Of a DNA stretch of 64,000 bases, positions 26,629 to 36,000 are shown in pieces (within the stretch, counting starts at the first letter, position 1; each line of letters opens with the position of its first letter). The stretch is taken from positions 59,615 to 123,614 of the forward strand of contig JAUVWL010000010.1 of assembly GCA_030604135.1 (NCBI GenBank), read 5' to 3'. Both the position numbers and the translations under genes were made by a program. The DNA comes from Burkholderiales bacterium (GTDB taxonomy: Bacteria > Pseudomonadota > Gammaproteobacteria > Burkholderiales > Burkholderiaceae_C). The notes below the pieces were generated by a model, which saw only the letters and a program-made list of their open reading frames with translations, did no database searches and had not been told where the DNA came from.

Positions 26629-28901
26629 ACCGCAAATTGATCGACCTGGCTCGCTGGCAGACCCGGCAGTGGGCGTTGGCCCTGTCCGGTCTGCTGCTGG
26701 TCACGCTCACGCCACTGGTGTGGATCCAGTGGCAGCAGTTCCGCCTGCTTGACGACGTGTCGACCAACCAGGTCGATTCCATCATGTGGCAGGCCTATCA
26801 GCTTGAGCGGGAACTGGGTCGACTGCAGGTCAGCTTGCAGGAAGCCGGTGACCCAGTGCCGGCCATTGACGAATGGGAATTGCTGGAGCGCTACGAGGTG
26901 TTCCTCAGCCGGATCAACCTGATCAGCCGCATTCCCCGTCGCGACCTGCTGGAATCGACACCGGTCTACGGCCAGGCCATGGGTCTGATCGAAGGTTTCG
27001 TTAAGCAGGCCGACCCTCTTTTTGCCCGGCCTGCCGAGTTGATGGGGCATCACGACAAGCTCAACGGACTGATTTTCAGCGCCAACCAGATGCTGCCGGT
27101 GCTGGGCGAACTCACCCGAGAAGCCAACCGCGCGGTGGCCCGCTTCGTCGACGAGCGCAATCAGCAACTGCACCAGCAAAGCGTGCTGGTGATCTCGCTG
27201 GCCGGGGTGCAGGCCCTGGTGTTGCTGGTGTTCGTGTTCTTGCTGGTCCGTCACATACGGCACCAGCATCGGCAATACGACAAGTTGCAGAAGCTGAGCC
27301 ACGAACTGGCCGAGGCCCGGGACCTGGCCGAAGCCGCCAACCACGGCAAGAGTGTGTTCCTGGCGAACATGAGCCACGAAATCCGCACCCCGTTCCAGGG
27401 TCTGCTGGGCATGCTCAACCTGCTGGACGAACCCAATCTGAGTGGCCGGCAACGCGACTACCTGCGCACGGCGCAGGACTCGGCCATCCATTTGCTGGGG
27501 GTGCTCAACGACATCCTGGACGTTTCGACCATGGAGTCCGGCACCCTCAAACTGTCGGTGGGACCGGTGAACCTGCGCGATCTGGTGCAGGAGGTTGATG
27601 GCCTGATGCAGGTATCGGCGACCGAGAAGGGCCTGAACCTGAACATCTATGCCGCCAGCGACCTGCCGGAATGGGTGAGTGCAGACGCCACGCGCGTGCG
27701 CCAGATCATGTTCAATCTGGTCAACAACGCCATCAAGTTCACCAACGAGGGCAGCATTATTGTCGAATTGTCCCGCTCGGCAGGTGGCCAGTCGGGTGTG
27801 GTGCTGACGGTGCGGGACACCGGGGTCGGCATGGACAAGGCAACCGTGCAGCGCCTCTTCACCCGCTTCTACCAGGCAGACAATTCGCTGCGCCGGCGCA
27901 TCGGAGGCACGGGCCTGGGTCTGGAAATATCGCGCAACCTGGCGCGCATGATGGGCGGTGACATCAAGGTCAGCAGCGAGCCAGGGGTGGGCAGCGTGTT
28001 CACCGTGATGCTGAGCCTGCCAGAGACAGAGGCACCCGAGCCCGATCGAATCAGCCAGTTTGATCCCCAGCACACACGGCGCCTGAAGGTGTTGGTGGCC
28101 GAGGACCACCCGATCAACCTCAAGTACATGAACATTCTGCTCGACAAGATGGGACACGACGCCGTGTTCTGCGAGAACGGGCAGGAGGCGCTGGAATTGT
28201 TGAAGTCACAGGACTTTGACGTGGTCTTGCTGGACTACCACATGCCCGTGCTGGACGGTCTGGCGGCCACCGAAGCCATACGTGCCATGGAGGGACCTGC
28301 CGCGCAAATCAAGATCATCCTGATCACCGCCGACGTGGTGAACGACACCCGCAAGCGCGCGGTGGAAGTCGGTGTGAACGAATTCACTAGCAAGCCGCTG
28401 CAGGCCGCCGACCTGCATCGAGCGCTGCTGCGCTGCGGCCTGCTCGACGACCCCAGTGTGCCGGATGCAGCGGTTCTGATGCGCCACTCCAGCCCGTTCC
28501 CACTTTCATCCTACGAGGCACCGGTTCGTCTGCCCGATACGCCCTCGCTGTCGTCCCTGATCGATCTCGATTCTTACGCGGAGATCGTCTCGATGATGCC
28601 TGGCGAGACCATGGCCGAAATGCTCACAACGGTGTTCGAACCACCGGAAGGCACACTGCCGACGCTGCAAACCGCTCTTCTTGAAGGCGACCGGGAGGCG
28701 GTGGGGTACAACGCCCACAAGCTCAAGGGCACCGCGATGTTGCTGGGCTTCAGGGCCATTGTCCGGACCGCAGCCCAGATCGAACAGCAGGCCGTTCAGA
28801 CCAGCGACCCTCTGTCCTCAGGCTGGGTCGAACAGTTGCAACAGGACATGGTGGCCACGCGAGACGCCCTGAACCGATATGAGGCAAGCCTGACCGCCTG
28901 A
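26625..28901 (+). CDS. Hybrid sensor histidine kinase with receiver and Hpt domains
   Basis: The 758-residue membrane kinase has membrane helices at about residues 18-38 and 187-210 bounding a periplasmic domain of about 150 residues. The kinase core has H251 in SHEIRTPFQG and an ATP-binding domain (GVGMDKATVQRLFTRFYQ; GGTGLGLEIS). A receiver follows with D537 in VVLLDYHMPVLDG, then a C-terminal Hpt with H698 in NAHKLKGTAMLLG. This is a BvgS/ArcB-type phosphorelay whose final acceptor must be a separate regulator not in this gene. It is translationally coupled to the molybdopterin-fold protein. It may belong to the chemotaxis transcript, because no terminator follows cheB. Confidence 0.92.
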   Translation: MNRKLIDLARWQTRQWALALSGLLLVTLTPLVWIQWQQFRLLDDVSTNQVDSIMWQAYQLERELGRLQVSLQEAGDPVPAIDEWELLERYEVFLSRINLISRIPRRDLLESTPVYGQAMGLIEGFVKQADPLFARPAELMGHHDKLNGLIFSANQMLPVLGELTREANRAVARFVDERNQQLHQQSVLVISLAGVQALVLLVFVFLLVRHIRHQHRQYDKLQKLSHELAEARDLAEAANHGKSVFLANMSHEIRTPFQGLLGMLNLLDEPNLSGRQRDYLRTAQDSAIHLLGVLNDILDVSTMESGTLKLSVGPVNLRDLVQEVDGLMQVSATEKGLNLNIYAASDLPEWVSADATRVRQIMFNLVNNAIKFTNEGSIIVELSRSAGGQSGVVLTVRDTGVGMDKATVQRLFTRFYQADNSLRRRIGGTGLGLEISRNLARMMGGDIKVSSEPGVGSVFTVMLSLPETEAPEPDRISQFDPQHTRRLKVLVAEDHPINLKYMNILLDKMGHDAVFCENGQEALELLKSQDFDVVLLDYHMPVLDGLAATEAIRAMEGPAAQIKIILITADVVNDTRKRAVEVGVNEFTSKPLQAADLHRALLRCGLLDDPSVPDAAVLMRHSSPFPLSSYEAPVRLPDTPSLSSLIDLDSYAEIVSMMPGETMAEMLTTVFEPPEGTLPTLQTALLEGDREAVGYNAHKLKGTAMLLGFRAIVRTAAQIEQQAVQTSDPLSSGWVEQLQQDMVATRDALNRYEASLTA

Positions 28902-28925
28902 CCCTAGTGCAGTGTTTGACTCTTG

Positions 28926-29045
28926 ATGGAACAAACAAAAGCGATGCGTTCTGGGTCAGGGCAAAGCGCAAACCACAGCGATACCGGGCGGTGTCGCGCG
29001 GATTTAGCTCAGCCATGGCCCAGAAGGCGCGTTTTTGTGTTCCAT
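28926..29045 (+). repeat. Imperfect inverted-repeat intergenic element, copy 1
   Basis: The 120-bp element is bounded by ATGGAACA and TGTTCCAT and can fold as a long imperfect hairpin. Its core (GCGCAAACCACAGCGATA, then GGATTT, CCATGG and AAGGCGCG in the same order) matches a second element at 56873-57024 in the same orientation. It has no coding capacity. The structure suggests a MITE-like or REP-like repeat. Confidence 0.7.
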
Positions 29046-29198
29046 GTAGCATTGAAACACTGCACCAGATCCGGCAGTTGATCGCTCACGTGGACGTGCA
29101 AACAGTTGATTAGTCGATTGAAACTGACGATTCTTTGGTTCACCGATTGGTGAAAGCGCTGCGCAGCCGATCGGTGTGTCAAGGTCCTGATCGGGGAC
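29046..29198. other. Non-coding remainder of the intergenic gap
   Basis: Between the repeat and the terminator I see no gene. A short palindrome (TTCACC-GATT-GGTGAA, 29139-29154) and a related CCGATCGGTG are the only visible structures. Confidence 0.5.
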
Positions 29199-29230
29199 AT
29201 GAAAAAACGCCCCGAAGGGCGTTTTTTCAT
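29199..29230. terminator. Bidirectional terminator
   Basis: ATGAAAAAACGCCC pairs perfectly with GGGCGTTTTTTCAT around a CGAA loop, giving U runs in both directions. It separates the plus-strand hybrid kinase from the convergent minus-strand hypothetical gene. Confidence 0.93.
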
Positions 29231-29255
29231 GGGTCAGGCTCCTCGATTGATCGAT

Positions 29256-29954
29256 TCAGACCCGTCTGTTGATCAGGCTGCCGACCTCCAGTGGCGCGGC
29301 ACTGGTGTTGCCTCGATCGTCGTAGGCCACGATCTCCTCAGGCGGCAGGGCAGCGGGCACTGGGGAGTCGCCCACCCGACCGGCACCACCTTGCAGAACA
29401 GGCCATGGCAAGGGTTCAGTCTGCGATCGCTCGGCAGGCTCCGGCGGCAGAGGACGGCGCGCGGACTGTGACGACCCGGTGGCACCGGAAGCCGACATCG
29501 CGTCGGCACGGGCGCCTGGTGTTTCGTTGGCCGGTTCACGACCCAGCGCCCGCTCGACCACGGCCGCGCTCGCCTGCCAGATCGTGGTGAGCACGGCCTG
29601 GAGTTTTTCGCGCAAGGCCTTGTCGGCTTCCTGTTCGGCCAGTTCCTGGGCAGCCTTTTGCTGCTCCTCCTGCCGGAGGCTTGCCTCGCGCGCGCGCTCA
29701 GCTTCAGCACCCTTGTCCTGTGCGGCCCGGGGCAACAGCGGCGCAGCGGCCGTCTCCTGCCCAACGGCTCCCGGCTCGGTGCGCGCAGCCAGTTTGGGAC
29801 GGGCAGGCGGCTGACCATCCTGACCGGTTCCGAGGCCGGCCTGGCGCTCTCGTCCCGTGGCACCCACGGGCTGCACGGGCGCCACCGGGCCCACAGGCGT
29901 GCTGACGGGCGGTGTGGTCCAGGTCACCGCCGTGGTGTTTGGTATGTTGAACAT
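29256..29954 (-). CDS. Hypothetical Ala/Glu-rich coiled-coil protein
   Basis: The 232-residue protein was not recognised. The N-terminus is a proline/threonine/valine-rich disordered stretch. Residues about 75-130 are a charged helical segment (AEAERAREASLRQEEQQKAA) with coiled-coil character. The C-terminus is again disordered and ends EVGSLINRRV. It has no signal peptide and no membrane helix. An AGGGGG site precedes the ATG. It resembles the disordered and coiled segments of FliK-like or hook-associated accessory proteins only in composition, so I do not assign a role. Confidence 0.7.
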   Translation of the reverse strand: MFNIPNTTAVTWTTPPVSTPVGPVAPVQPVGATGRERQAGLGTGQDGQPPARPKLAARTEPGAVGQETAAAPLLPRAAQDKGAEAERAREASLRQEEQQKAAQELAEQEADKALREKLQAVLTTIWQASAAVVERALGREPANETPGARADAMSASGATGSSQSARRPLPPEPAERSQTEPLPWPVLQGGAGRVGDSPVPAALPPEEIVAYDDRGNTSAAPLEVGSLINRRV

Positions 29955-29974
29955 GGCAACCCCCTATGGGTGAT

Positions 29975-29996
29975 ACCGGGAAAGGGTTTTCCCGGT
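29975..29996 (-). other. Leader or intergenic hairpin
   Basis: ACCGGGAAA pairs with TTTCCCGGT around a 4-base loop, 21 bases upstream of the hypothetical gene's start and about 80 bases after the DUF2783 stop. There is no T run on the minus strand. It may terminate weakly or act in the leader. Confidence 0.35.
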
Positions 29997-30076
29997 GTTC
30001 TGCCATGGTTTTCGGCCGCCATGGGGCGGACTTGAGGGGTATTTGGGGCGCTTTTCGACGGTTTGGGTGGTTCGCC

Positions 30077-30304
30077 TCAGCGAATCCCTTCGCGGGCCAG
30101 CGCCAGCGCTTCGCGCAGCAGCCCGATATCGCCCACCTGGTTGGCCAGGATCAGGATCAGCTTGGCATTGAGCATCTCGCTCTGTTCGTCGCTGAGGTCC
30201 CGGTGGGCATCGATCAGCGATTCATAGAAATCGTCGCCGGGCGTGAAGTCGCGAAAATAGCGTTGCCCGGCCTCGGCCAGATGGGGTTGCAGTTGCAGGG
30301 GCAT
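30077..30304 (-). CDS. DUF2783 family protein
   Basis: This 75-residue helical protein (FRDFTPGDDFYESLIDAHRD, then SEMLNAKLILILANQVGD) matches the DUF2783 family. Members are encoded next to FAD-dependent aromatic monooxygenases. It begins 17 bases after the monooxygenase stop, as the second gene of the same operon. Its function is unknown; a role as a small partner of the monooxygenase is a guess from context. Confidence 0.8.
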   Translation of the reverse strand: MPLQLQPHLAEAGQRYFRDFTPGDDFYESLIDAHRDLSDEQSEMLNAKLILILANQVGDIGLLREALALAREGIR

Positions 30305-30321
30305 GGGTGTCTCCTAGGGGG

Positions 30322-32022
30322 TCAGGCGGTCAGCGTCGCTTCAGCGGCGGGGGCAGCCAGTGTCTGGCCGGTGGCACGTGCCAGCGCGGCCTGCACGGCA
30401 GCCGAGTCCACCCGGCGCCAGCGCGCGGCCACATGCTGGTCCGGACGCACCAGATAGGCCGTGCCAGGGCGGGCGTCGTAGCGTTGGGCCACCAGGCCGT
30501 CGCGGTCGTGCACGGTGGTCAGACCGCCTGGCGCCTGCCCGGCGTGGGCCGTGACCACCAGGGTTTGCACCGGCAGCGCGGCTGCGGCCAACGCGTCGGC
30601 CTGGGCCAGCACGGCTGGCTCCACCGCATCGGCGCGGTCGGCAAACACCATCAGGACAAAGCGGTTGCCCAGCTGGTCCAGCAGCCAGGCGTCGCGGCCA
30701 TTCACCCGCACCGGCGCATCGTCCATGGGCGCGCCAGGCACCATGTTGCCCTCGAAGGCTTCGGAATCGGGCGAGTTCAGGGCCGAATTCACCAGGAAGG
30801 CCGGCACCGACAGCCGGCCGGAGTTGACCAGCTTGCGCGCAAACGGCTGTGTGCGCGCAAGCTCCAGCGCCGCATTGCGGAACAGCTTGCTGACTTTGCT
30901 CTTGGGCGTGATGAAGTCGGTCGAGCGGGTCGAGTTGCGGATGTTCTCGTCGGCCGCGTAGGTGCGGTCGGCGTCGTAGGTGTCCAGCAGCGCCTCGGGG
31001 GCCTGGCCCTTCATCACCAGTGCCAGCTTCCACAGCAGGTCATCGGTGTCCTGGAAGCCCGAGTTGGCGCCGCGCGCGCCGAAGGGTGAGACCTGGTGCG
31101 CCGCGTCACCCACGAACAGCAGGTGGCCGTGGCGGAAGTTCTTCATGCGCCGGCACTGGAAGGTGTAGATGCTGGCCCACTCCAGCTCGAACTCGCGGTC
31201 GTCGCCCAGCATGGCCTTGACACGCGGAATGATGTTCTCGGGTTTCTTCTCTTCTTCCGGGTCGGCGTCCCAGCCGAGCTGGAAGTCGATGCGCCAGACG
31301 TTGTCGCTCTGCTTGTGCAGCAGCACGCTCTGGTTGGGGTGGAACGGCGGGTCGAACCAGAACCAGCGCTCGGCCGGGAAGTCGGCCTTCATGATCACGT
31401 CGGCGATCAGGAAACGGTCCTTGAACACATGACCTTCGATGTCCAGGCCCAGCTGGCGCCGCACATTGGAGCGGGCACCGTCGGCCACGATCAGCCAGTC
31501 GGCCTCGATGTCGAACGCGCCATCGGGCGTTTCCACCGTCACGCGTGCGCCATCGTCCAGCGGCTGCACGTTCACCACCTTGTATTTCCAGCGCAGATCG
31601 GCGCCCAGTTCGGTGGCCCGTTTGACCAGGGCCTCCTCCAGGTGGTACTGCTGCAGATTGATCATGCCCGGGCGCTTGTGACCGGCATCGGGCACCAGGT
31701 TGAATCGGTAGACCTCGTCTTCCTGGAGGAAGGTGCGGCCCACGTTCCAGCTCACGCCTTTGTCCACGATCGGGTCCCCCACGCCGAGGCGGTCCAGAAT
31801 TTCCAGCGCGCGCTTGGCGTAGCAGACTGCGCGCGAACCGAAGGACACACTGTCCTCTTCGTCGAACAGCAGCACGTCCAGGCCATGCAGCCGGGCGTCG
31901 ATGGCGGCCGCCAGGCCGACCGGACCGGCACCGATCACCAGCAGCGGCCGGCGCTGGGGCGCCCCTGTCATCAGGTCGTTGGGCGCCCGGTAGGGAAACG
32001 TGGGATAGGTGTAGGTGGCCAT
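30322..32022 (-). CDS. FAD-dependent aromatic-ring monooxygenase (MhpA/TfdB-like)
   Basis: This is a flavoprotein hydroxylase of 566 residues. It has the dinucleotide-binding motif near the N-terminus (VIGAGPVGLAAAIDARLHG) and the DG motif (LIVADGARSNVRRQLGL). The GD motif that contacts FAD (LLFVGDAAHQVSPFGARG) is also present. A C-terminal thioredoxin-like domain follows, as in phenol and 3-(3-hydroxyphenyl)propionate hydroxylases. The substrate cannot be read from the sequence. The ATG at 32022 follows GAGGAG; a start 33 bases upstream is less likely. The promoter carries a palindromic motif shared with the MBL-fold gene at 53703. Confidence 0.88.
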   Translation of the reverse strand: MATYTYPTFPYRAPNDLMTGAPQRRPLLVIGAGPVGLAAAIDARLHGLDVLLFDEEDSVSFGSRAVCYAKRALEILDRLGVGDPIVDKGVSWNVGRTFLQEDEVYRFNLVPDAGHKRPGMINLQQYHLEEALVKRATELGADLRWKYKVVNVQPLDDGARVTVETPDGAFDIEADWLIVADGARSNVRRQLGLDIEGHVFKDRFLIADVIMKADFPAERWFWFDPPFHPNQSVLLHKQSDNVWRIDFQLGWDADPEEEKKPENIIPRVKAMLGDDREFELEWASIYTFQCRRMKNFRHGHLLFVGDAAHQVSPFGARGANSGFQDTDDLLWKLALVMKGQAPEALLDTYDADRTYAADENIRNSTRSTDFITPKSKVSKLFRNAALELARTQPFARKLVNSGRLSVPAFLVNSALNSPDSEAFEGNMVPGAPMDDAPVRVNGRDAWLLDQLGNRFVLMVFADRADAVEPAVLAQADALAAAALPVQTLVVTAHAGQAPGGLTTVHDRDGLVAQRYDARPGTAYLVRPDQHVAARWRRVDSAAVQAALARATGQTLAAPAAEATLTA

Positions 32023-32079
32023 GTCGTTTGCTCCTCGGGTGGGTCCAGCCGCCAACCATCCGGCGGCCGTATCTGGGAC

Positions 32080-32119
32080 GCGACTATAGCCAAAAATTCA
32101 AAATCAGTAAATTGATTTC
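32080..32119 (-). promoter_or_regulatory. Promoter and operator-like motif of the monooxygenase operon
   Basis: On the minus strand, TTTACT, a 17-base spacer and TATAGT form a sigma-70-like core. The palindrome-like GAAATCAATTTA (32108-32119) overlaps the -35 element. A near-identical GAAATCAATTTC lies in the promoter of the MBL-fold gene beside a TetR regulator (54733-54744). Confidence 0.5.
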
Positions 32120-32181
32120 TCTAATCGTAATTCTAAGATCGACTTCAGCGGTTCCGAATCCGGTCCTGAAAAGCCCTGGCC

Positions 32182-32628
32182 TCACTCCTCGGTGTCCTCG
32201 GCCGGCTTGACCAGGGTCACCGGTACCGGCGCGCTGCGGGCCAGTTCGGCCGACACCGAGCCCAGCACGGCGGCCTTGAAGCCACCGGTCCCGTGCGAAC
32301 CCATGATGACACCGTGGCAGCCATAGACCTCGATCGCCTCCATCAGGGCCGGCACCACATCGCCACTGGCCGGCGCGGTCTCCACCTGCATGCCAGCCGC
32401 CTGCAGAAGGTCGACCGCCGGTTGCATCTGGTCCCTGGCGGCGGCTTCGCTCACCTGCTGCAGCACGACCGGGTCGTGCGCCACCATCACCTCGTACAGG
32501 TTGGCCGGCTCCTGAACATTGGCCACCACGAAACGGGCCTTGAGGCCGTGGCCCACCAGCTCCAGCGCGTGGTGAACCGCCAGCAAGGCGGCGGGCGAAC
32601 CGTCAACGGGGATGAGAAATTTCAGCAT
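32182..32628 (-). CDS. Universal stress protein family protein
   Basis: This 148-residue UspA-type protein starts MLKFLIPVDGSPAALLAV and ends with the ATP-binding signature GVIMGSHGTGGFKAAVLGSVS. Members bind ATP and modulate stress responses. I use the ATG at 32628; the frame is open upstream but not supported. It lies 35 bases downstream of the response regulator on the same strand and may be part of that signalling operon. Confidence 0.9.
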   Translation of the reverse strand: MLKFLIPVDGSPAALLAVHHALELVGHGLKARFVVANVQEPANLYEVMVAHDPVVLQQVSEAAARDQMQPAVDLLQAAGMQVETAPASGDVVPALMEAIEVYGCHGVIMGSHGTGGFKAAVLGSVSAELARSAPVPVTLVKPAEDTEE

Positions 32629-32663
32629 GGGCACACTTTCAGGACAAGGCCCGGCACCGTGTT

Positions 32664-33095
32664 TCAGTAGGGCCGTTCGTTGAAGACACACCAGTACAAC
32701 TCGATGTGCTCGGCCACTTCCATGAATTTGCTGAAACTGACCGGCTTCTCGATGTACGAGTTCACCCCCAGATCGTACGCGGTTCGCAGGTCGCGGTCCT
32801 CGCGCGACGAGGTCAGCACCACCACAGGAATGCGTCGGTAGCGTTCATGCGCCTTCAGGCGCTCCAACACCTCGAGACCATTCATCTTCGGCAGATTGAT
32901 GTCCAGCAGGATGACAGCCGGAACGACAGCGCCGTCATCCCAGCGGGGAAAGAAAGCCAGCGCCTCCTCACCATCACGGGCAATCTGCACCTCGTTGGCG
33001 AATTTCTTGCGGGCGAAGGCGCGCAAGGTCAGATCCAGGTCCATCGGGTTGTCCTCGACCAGCAGGATCGGCGGAACAGTCTTGGCGGTGCTCAT
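32664..33095 (-). CDS. Single-domain response regulator (Rcp1-like)
   Basis: The 143-residue protein is a receiver domain only. It has the acidic residues in LLVEDNPMDLDLT, the phospho-acceptor in VILLDINLPKMNG and the Lys in YIEKPVSF. The long insertion between strands (FPRWDDGAVVPA) is typical of regulators paired with phytochrome-like kinases. Its ATG overlaps the stop of the upstream seven-PAS kinase (ATGA), making a clear cognate pair. It has no output domain, so it must act through protein contacts. Confidence 0.92.
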   Translation of the reverse strand: MSTAKTVPPILLVEDNPMDLDLTLRAFARKKFANEVQIARDGEEALAFFPRWDDGAVVPAVILLDINLPKMNGLEVLERLKAHERYRRIPVVVLTSSREDRDLRTAYDLGVNSYIEKPVSFSKFMEVAEHIELYWCVFNERPY

Positions 33096-36000
33096 CTCGG
33101 AAACTCCATGAAGAACGTGGCGCCCTCTCCAGGACGGCTCTCGGCCCATACACGGCCCCCCATGCGCTGGACGGCCTTGGCCACCAGGGCCAGTCCGACC
33201 CCCGTGCCCGGGTAATCTTCAGCGCGGTGCAGACGCTGGAAGATGCCGAAGATGCGGTCGTGGTACTGCATGTCGAAGCCGACCCCATTGTCGCGCACCC
33301 ACAGCAGGCAGTGATCGGTATCGACCCGCGAACCCACCTCTATCAGCGGTTTCGGCCGATCACGCGTGAACTTGATGGCGTTGCCAATGAGGTTGCGCAA
33401 AACCACCGCCATGCCTTCACGATCCACCTTGAGCGTCACCGGTTGCAGCTGCCGCTGCACCTCGCCCCCCAGGGCGGCGAGCTCGTCCCCGTAGTCCCGC
33501 AAGACCTTGTCCACCATGGGCACGATGGCCATGGCCTGTGGCTCCATGGTCCGCCGCTCCATGCGGGAGTAGTTCAGCAGGTCGGCAATCAGCTCGCCCA
33601 TCTGGGACACACCGCGGCGGATGCGTTCGACGAACATCTGCCCCTCGACGCCCAGCTTGCCACCGTAGTCCTCCATGAGCAACTGGCTGTAGCCGTCGAT
33701 GCCGCGCAAAGGTGCCTTCAGATCGTGTGAGACGGTGTAGGTGAAGGCCTCCAGATCGCGGTTGGCCTCTTGCAGCTGCTGGGTGCGCTCGACCACCCGC
33801 TTCTCCAGCTCCTCGTTGATGGCCCGCAACCTTTCTTCGGCCTCGACCGCATCGGTCACATCCAGCAAGGTCCCCACATAACTGGGCCCCTTGCCCTCGG
33901 CCGAGCGCTCGATCTTCTGGACCACCCGCCGCATCCAGCGCACAGGTCCCAGGTCGGGGTGGATGCGGAACCGCACCTCGGGCACATCCTGCCCCGCCAA
34001 CAGCAGGTTGATCGCAACCCGGACGGGCCCCACATCATCCGGATGGATGCGTGCACAGTACTCGTCGATGCTGGGTGGCATGGGTGCCCAGGGCATGCCC
34101 ATGTTGGTGAACATCTGCCGTGACCAGTGCAGCTCGCGTGTGTCGCTGTCGTACACCCAGCTGCCCATGCGTGCCTGCGTCTCACCTTGCTCCAGCATGG
34201 CCTTGGTTTCCTCCAGAGCGCGAGCAGCCTCGACACGCTCGGTCACGTCCATGGTGGTTCCGTAGAGGCGCACGATTTCGCCCTGGTCGTTTTTCTGTGC
34301 CCTGGCCCGCTCTTCGACGTAGCGTACACCCCGGCTGGTCACAATGCGGTGCTCGATCCGGCGCACTTCGTTTTCATTGGCCGGATTCCACGCCACGGTC
34401 CCATCGCAATGATCACGCACCCGGGGCAAGTCCTCCGGATGCACCACCGACAGATAGGCTTCAATGCTGGGGACGATTCGTTGCGGATCCAGACCCAGGG
34501 CATGGAAATTCCCATCCGACCATGTCACCCGCCCTTGCGGCAGGTCCACACTCCAGCTGCCGATGCTCGCCACAGTCTGCGCCTCGGCCAGCCGCTCTCG
34601 CTCCAGACTCAAGGCAGCCTGTGTGGCCTTGAGCTGGGACACGTCACGCAGGATGGTCCACAAAAAGCGCACCTGCCCGACGTCATCTTTTTGCACTCCG
34701 ATGAGCTGCGACATCGGAACCTCCTGGCCCTGCGCGTTGTAGACCGCCGTGTCGCCCAGCCAGAGCTCCCCGCGCAAGGCCACCGGTATGCCCTCCTCCG
34801 CCACTTTGCGAAACGCCCATGGCGGATGCACCCTTGCCATGGCCCCTTCCAGCGGCTCATCAGGATGCAGCCCCATCAACCGGTAACCGGCCTGGTTGAA
34901 GTAGATGACGCGCCCTTGCGGGTCGGCCATGCTGACGATGTCGCTGGTGTTCTCCAGCACCGCCACCAGCCGGTCGCGCTCGGCCTGGGCCTCGACCAGT
35001 TCGGTCTCATCAAGCACCATGCCCACGGTGCGCAGGGCTTGTCCGTTCGCGTACTCGGTTTCACCCCTGACATGCAGGTGCCGGATGCGTCCATCACCCA
35101 GCACGATCCGGTAGCGGGTCTCGTAGGGCTTGCCCATGTCGACGGATTCGCGGTAAGTCTCCTCCACCCGGGCGCGGTCCTCTGGATGGATCAGGGACAG
35201 GAAGCGCGCGAAACTGGCATCTTCTCTGGCGGGATCCATTCCTTGGATCCGGTAGGTCTCGTCCGACCAGGTGACCTGCCCGGACAGGAGGTCAAAGACC
35301 CAGCTGCCCATGCGCCCGATGCGCTGGGCCTCGCGCAGCTGCGCCTCGCTGGCCCGCAGCCTTGCGTCCTGCCGCTTGCGTTGGGATATGTCACGCACCA
35401 CACCAATCACCGCGTGCCGGCCATCGGCGAGCTGAAAGCGGTTCAGACTGACCTCGGCCTCGAAAACCGCGCCGTCCTTCCGTCGGTGCAGCCACTCGAA
35501 CTGCTGCGGTCGACCAGCCAGTGCCTCAGCCAGCCGCCTTCTGGCCGCATCCTCGCTGTATTCGCCATCGGCCTGCTCCAGCGGAGAAAGATCCGCTGGC
35601 GCGCGATCCACCAGGGAGGCCTTGTCCGGGTAGCCGAACAGACGCAATGCCGCCGGATTGCAGTCTTCGATCCGGTTGTCCACGGTCAGCAGCAGGGCAT
35701 CGTTGGCGTTGTCGGCCATGGCGCCCAGCCGGCGCACCTCGGCTTCGGCCCGAATGCGCTCGGTGATATCCTGGATGGTGGTGTAGATCTCGCTCACCGT
35801 ACCGTCCGGCAGACGGCGGGCACGCACATCGATCTCGGTGTGCACCACCTGGCCGTCGCCCCGGATGAAGCGTTTGGCCATCTGGTAGTGCTGCCGCTCG
35901 TTCGCCAGCAGGTCGTCGAACAGCGTCAGGTTCCCCTGCAGGTCGTCCGGGTGGGTGATCTCGACCCACGACAGAGACAGCAGGCGTTCGCGCGAATAGC

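Noticed and set aside
28750..29052. Small minus-strand ORF ending in RYRCGLRFALTQNAS
   Set aside because: It covers the end of the kinase and the intergenic repeat. The same peptide-like string appears at copy 2 because the DNA is repeated, so it is not a protein family.
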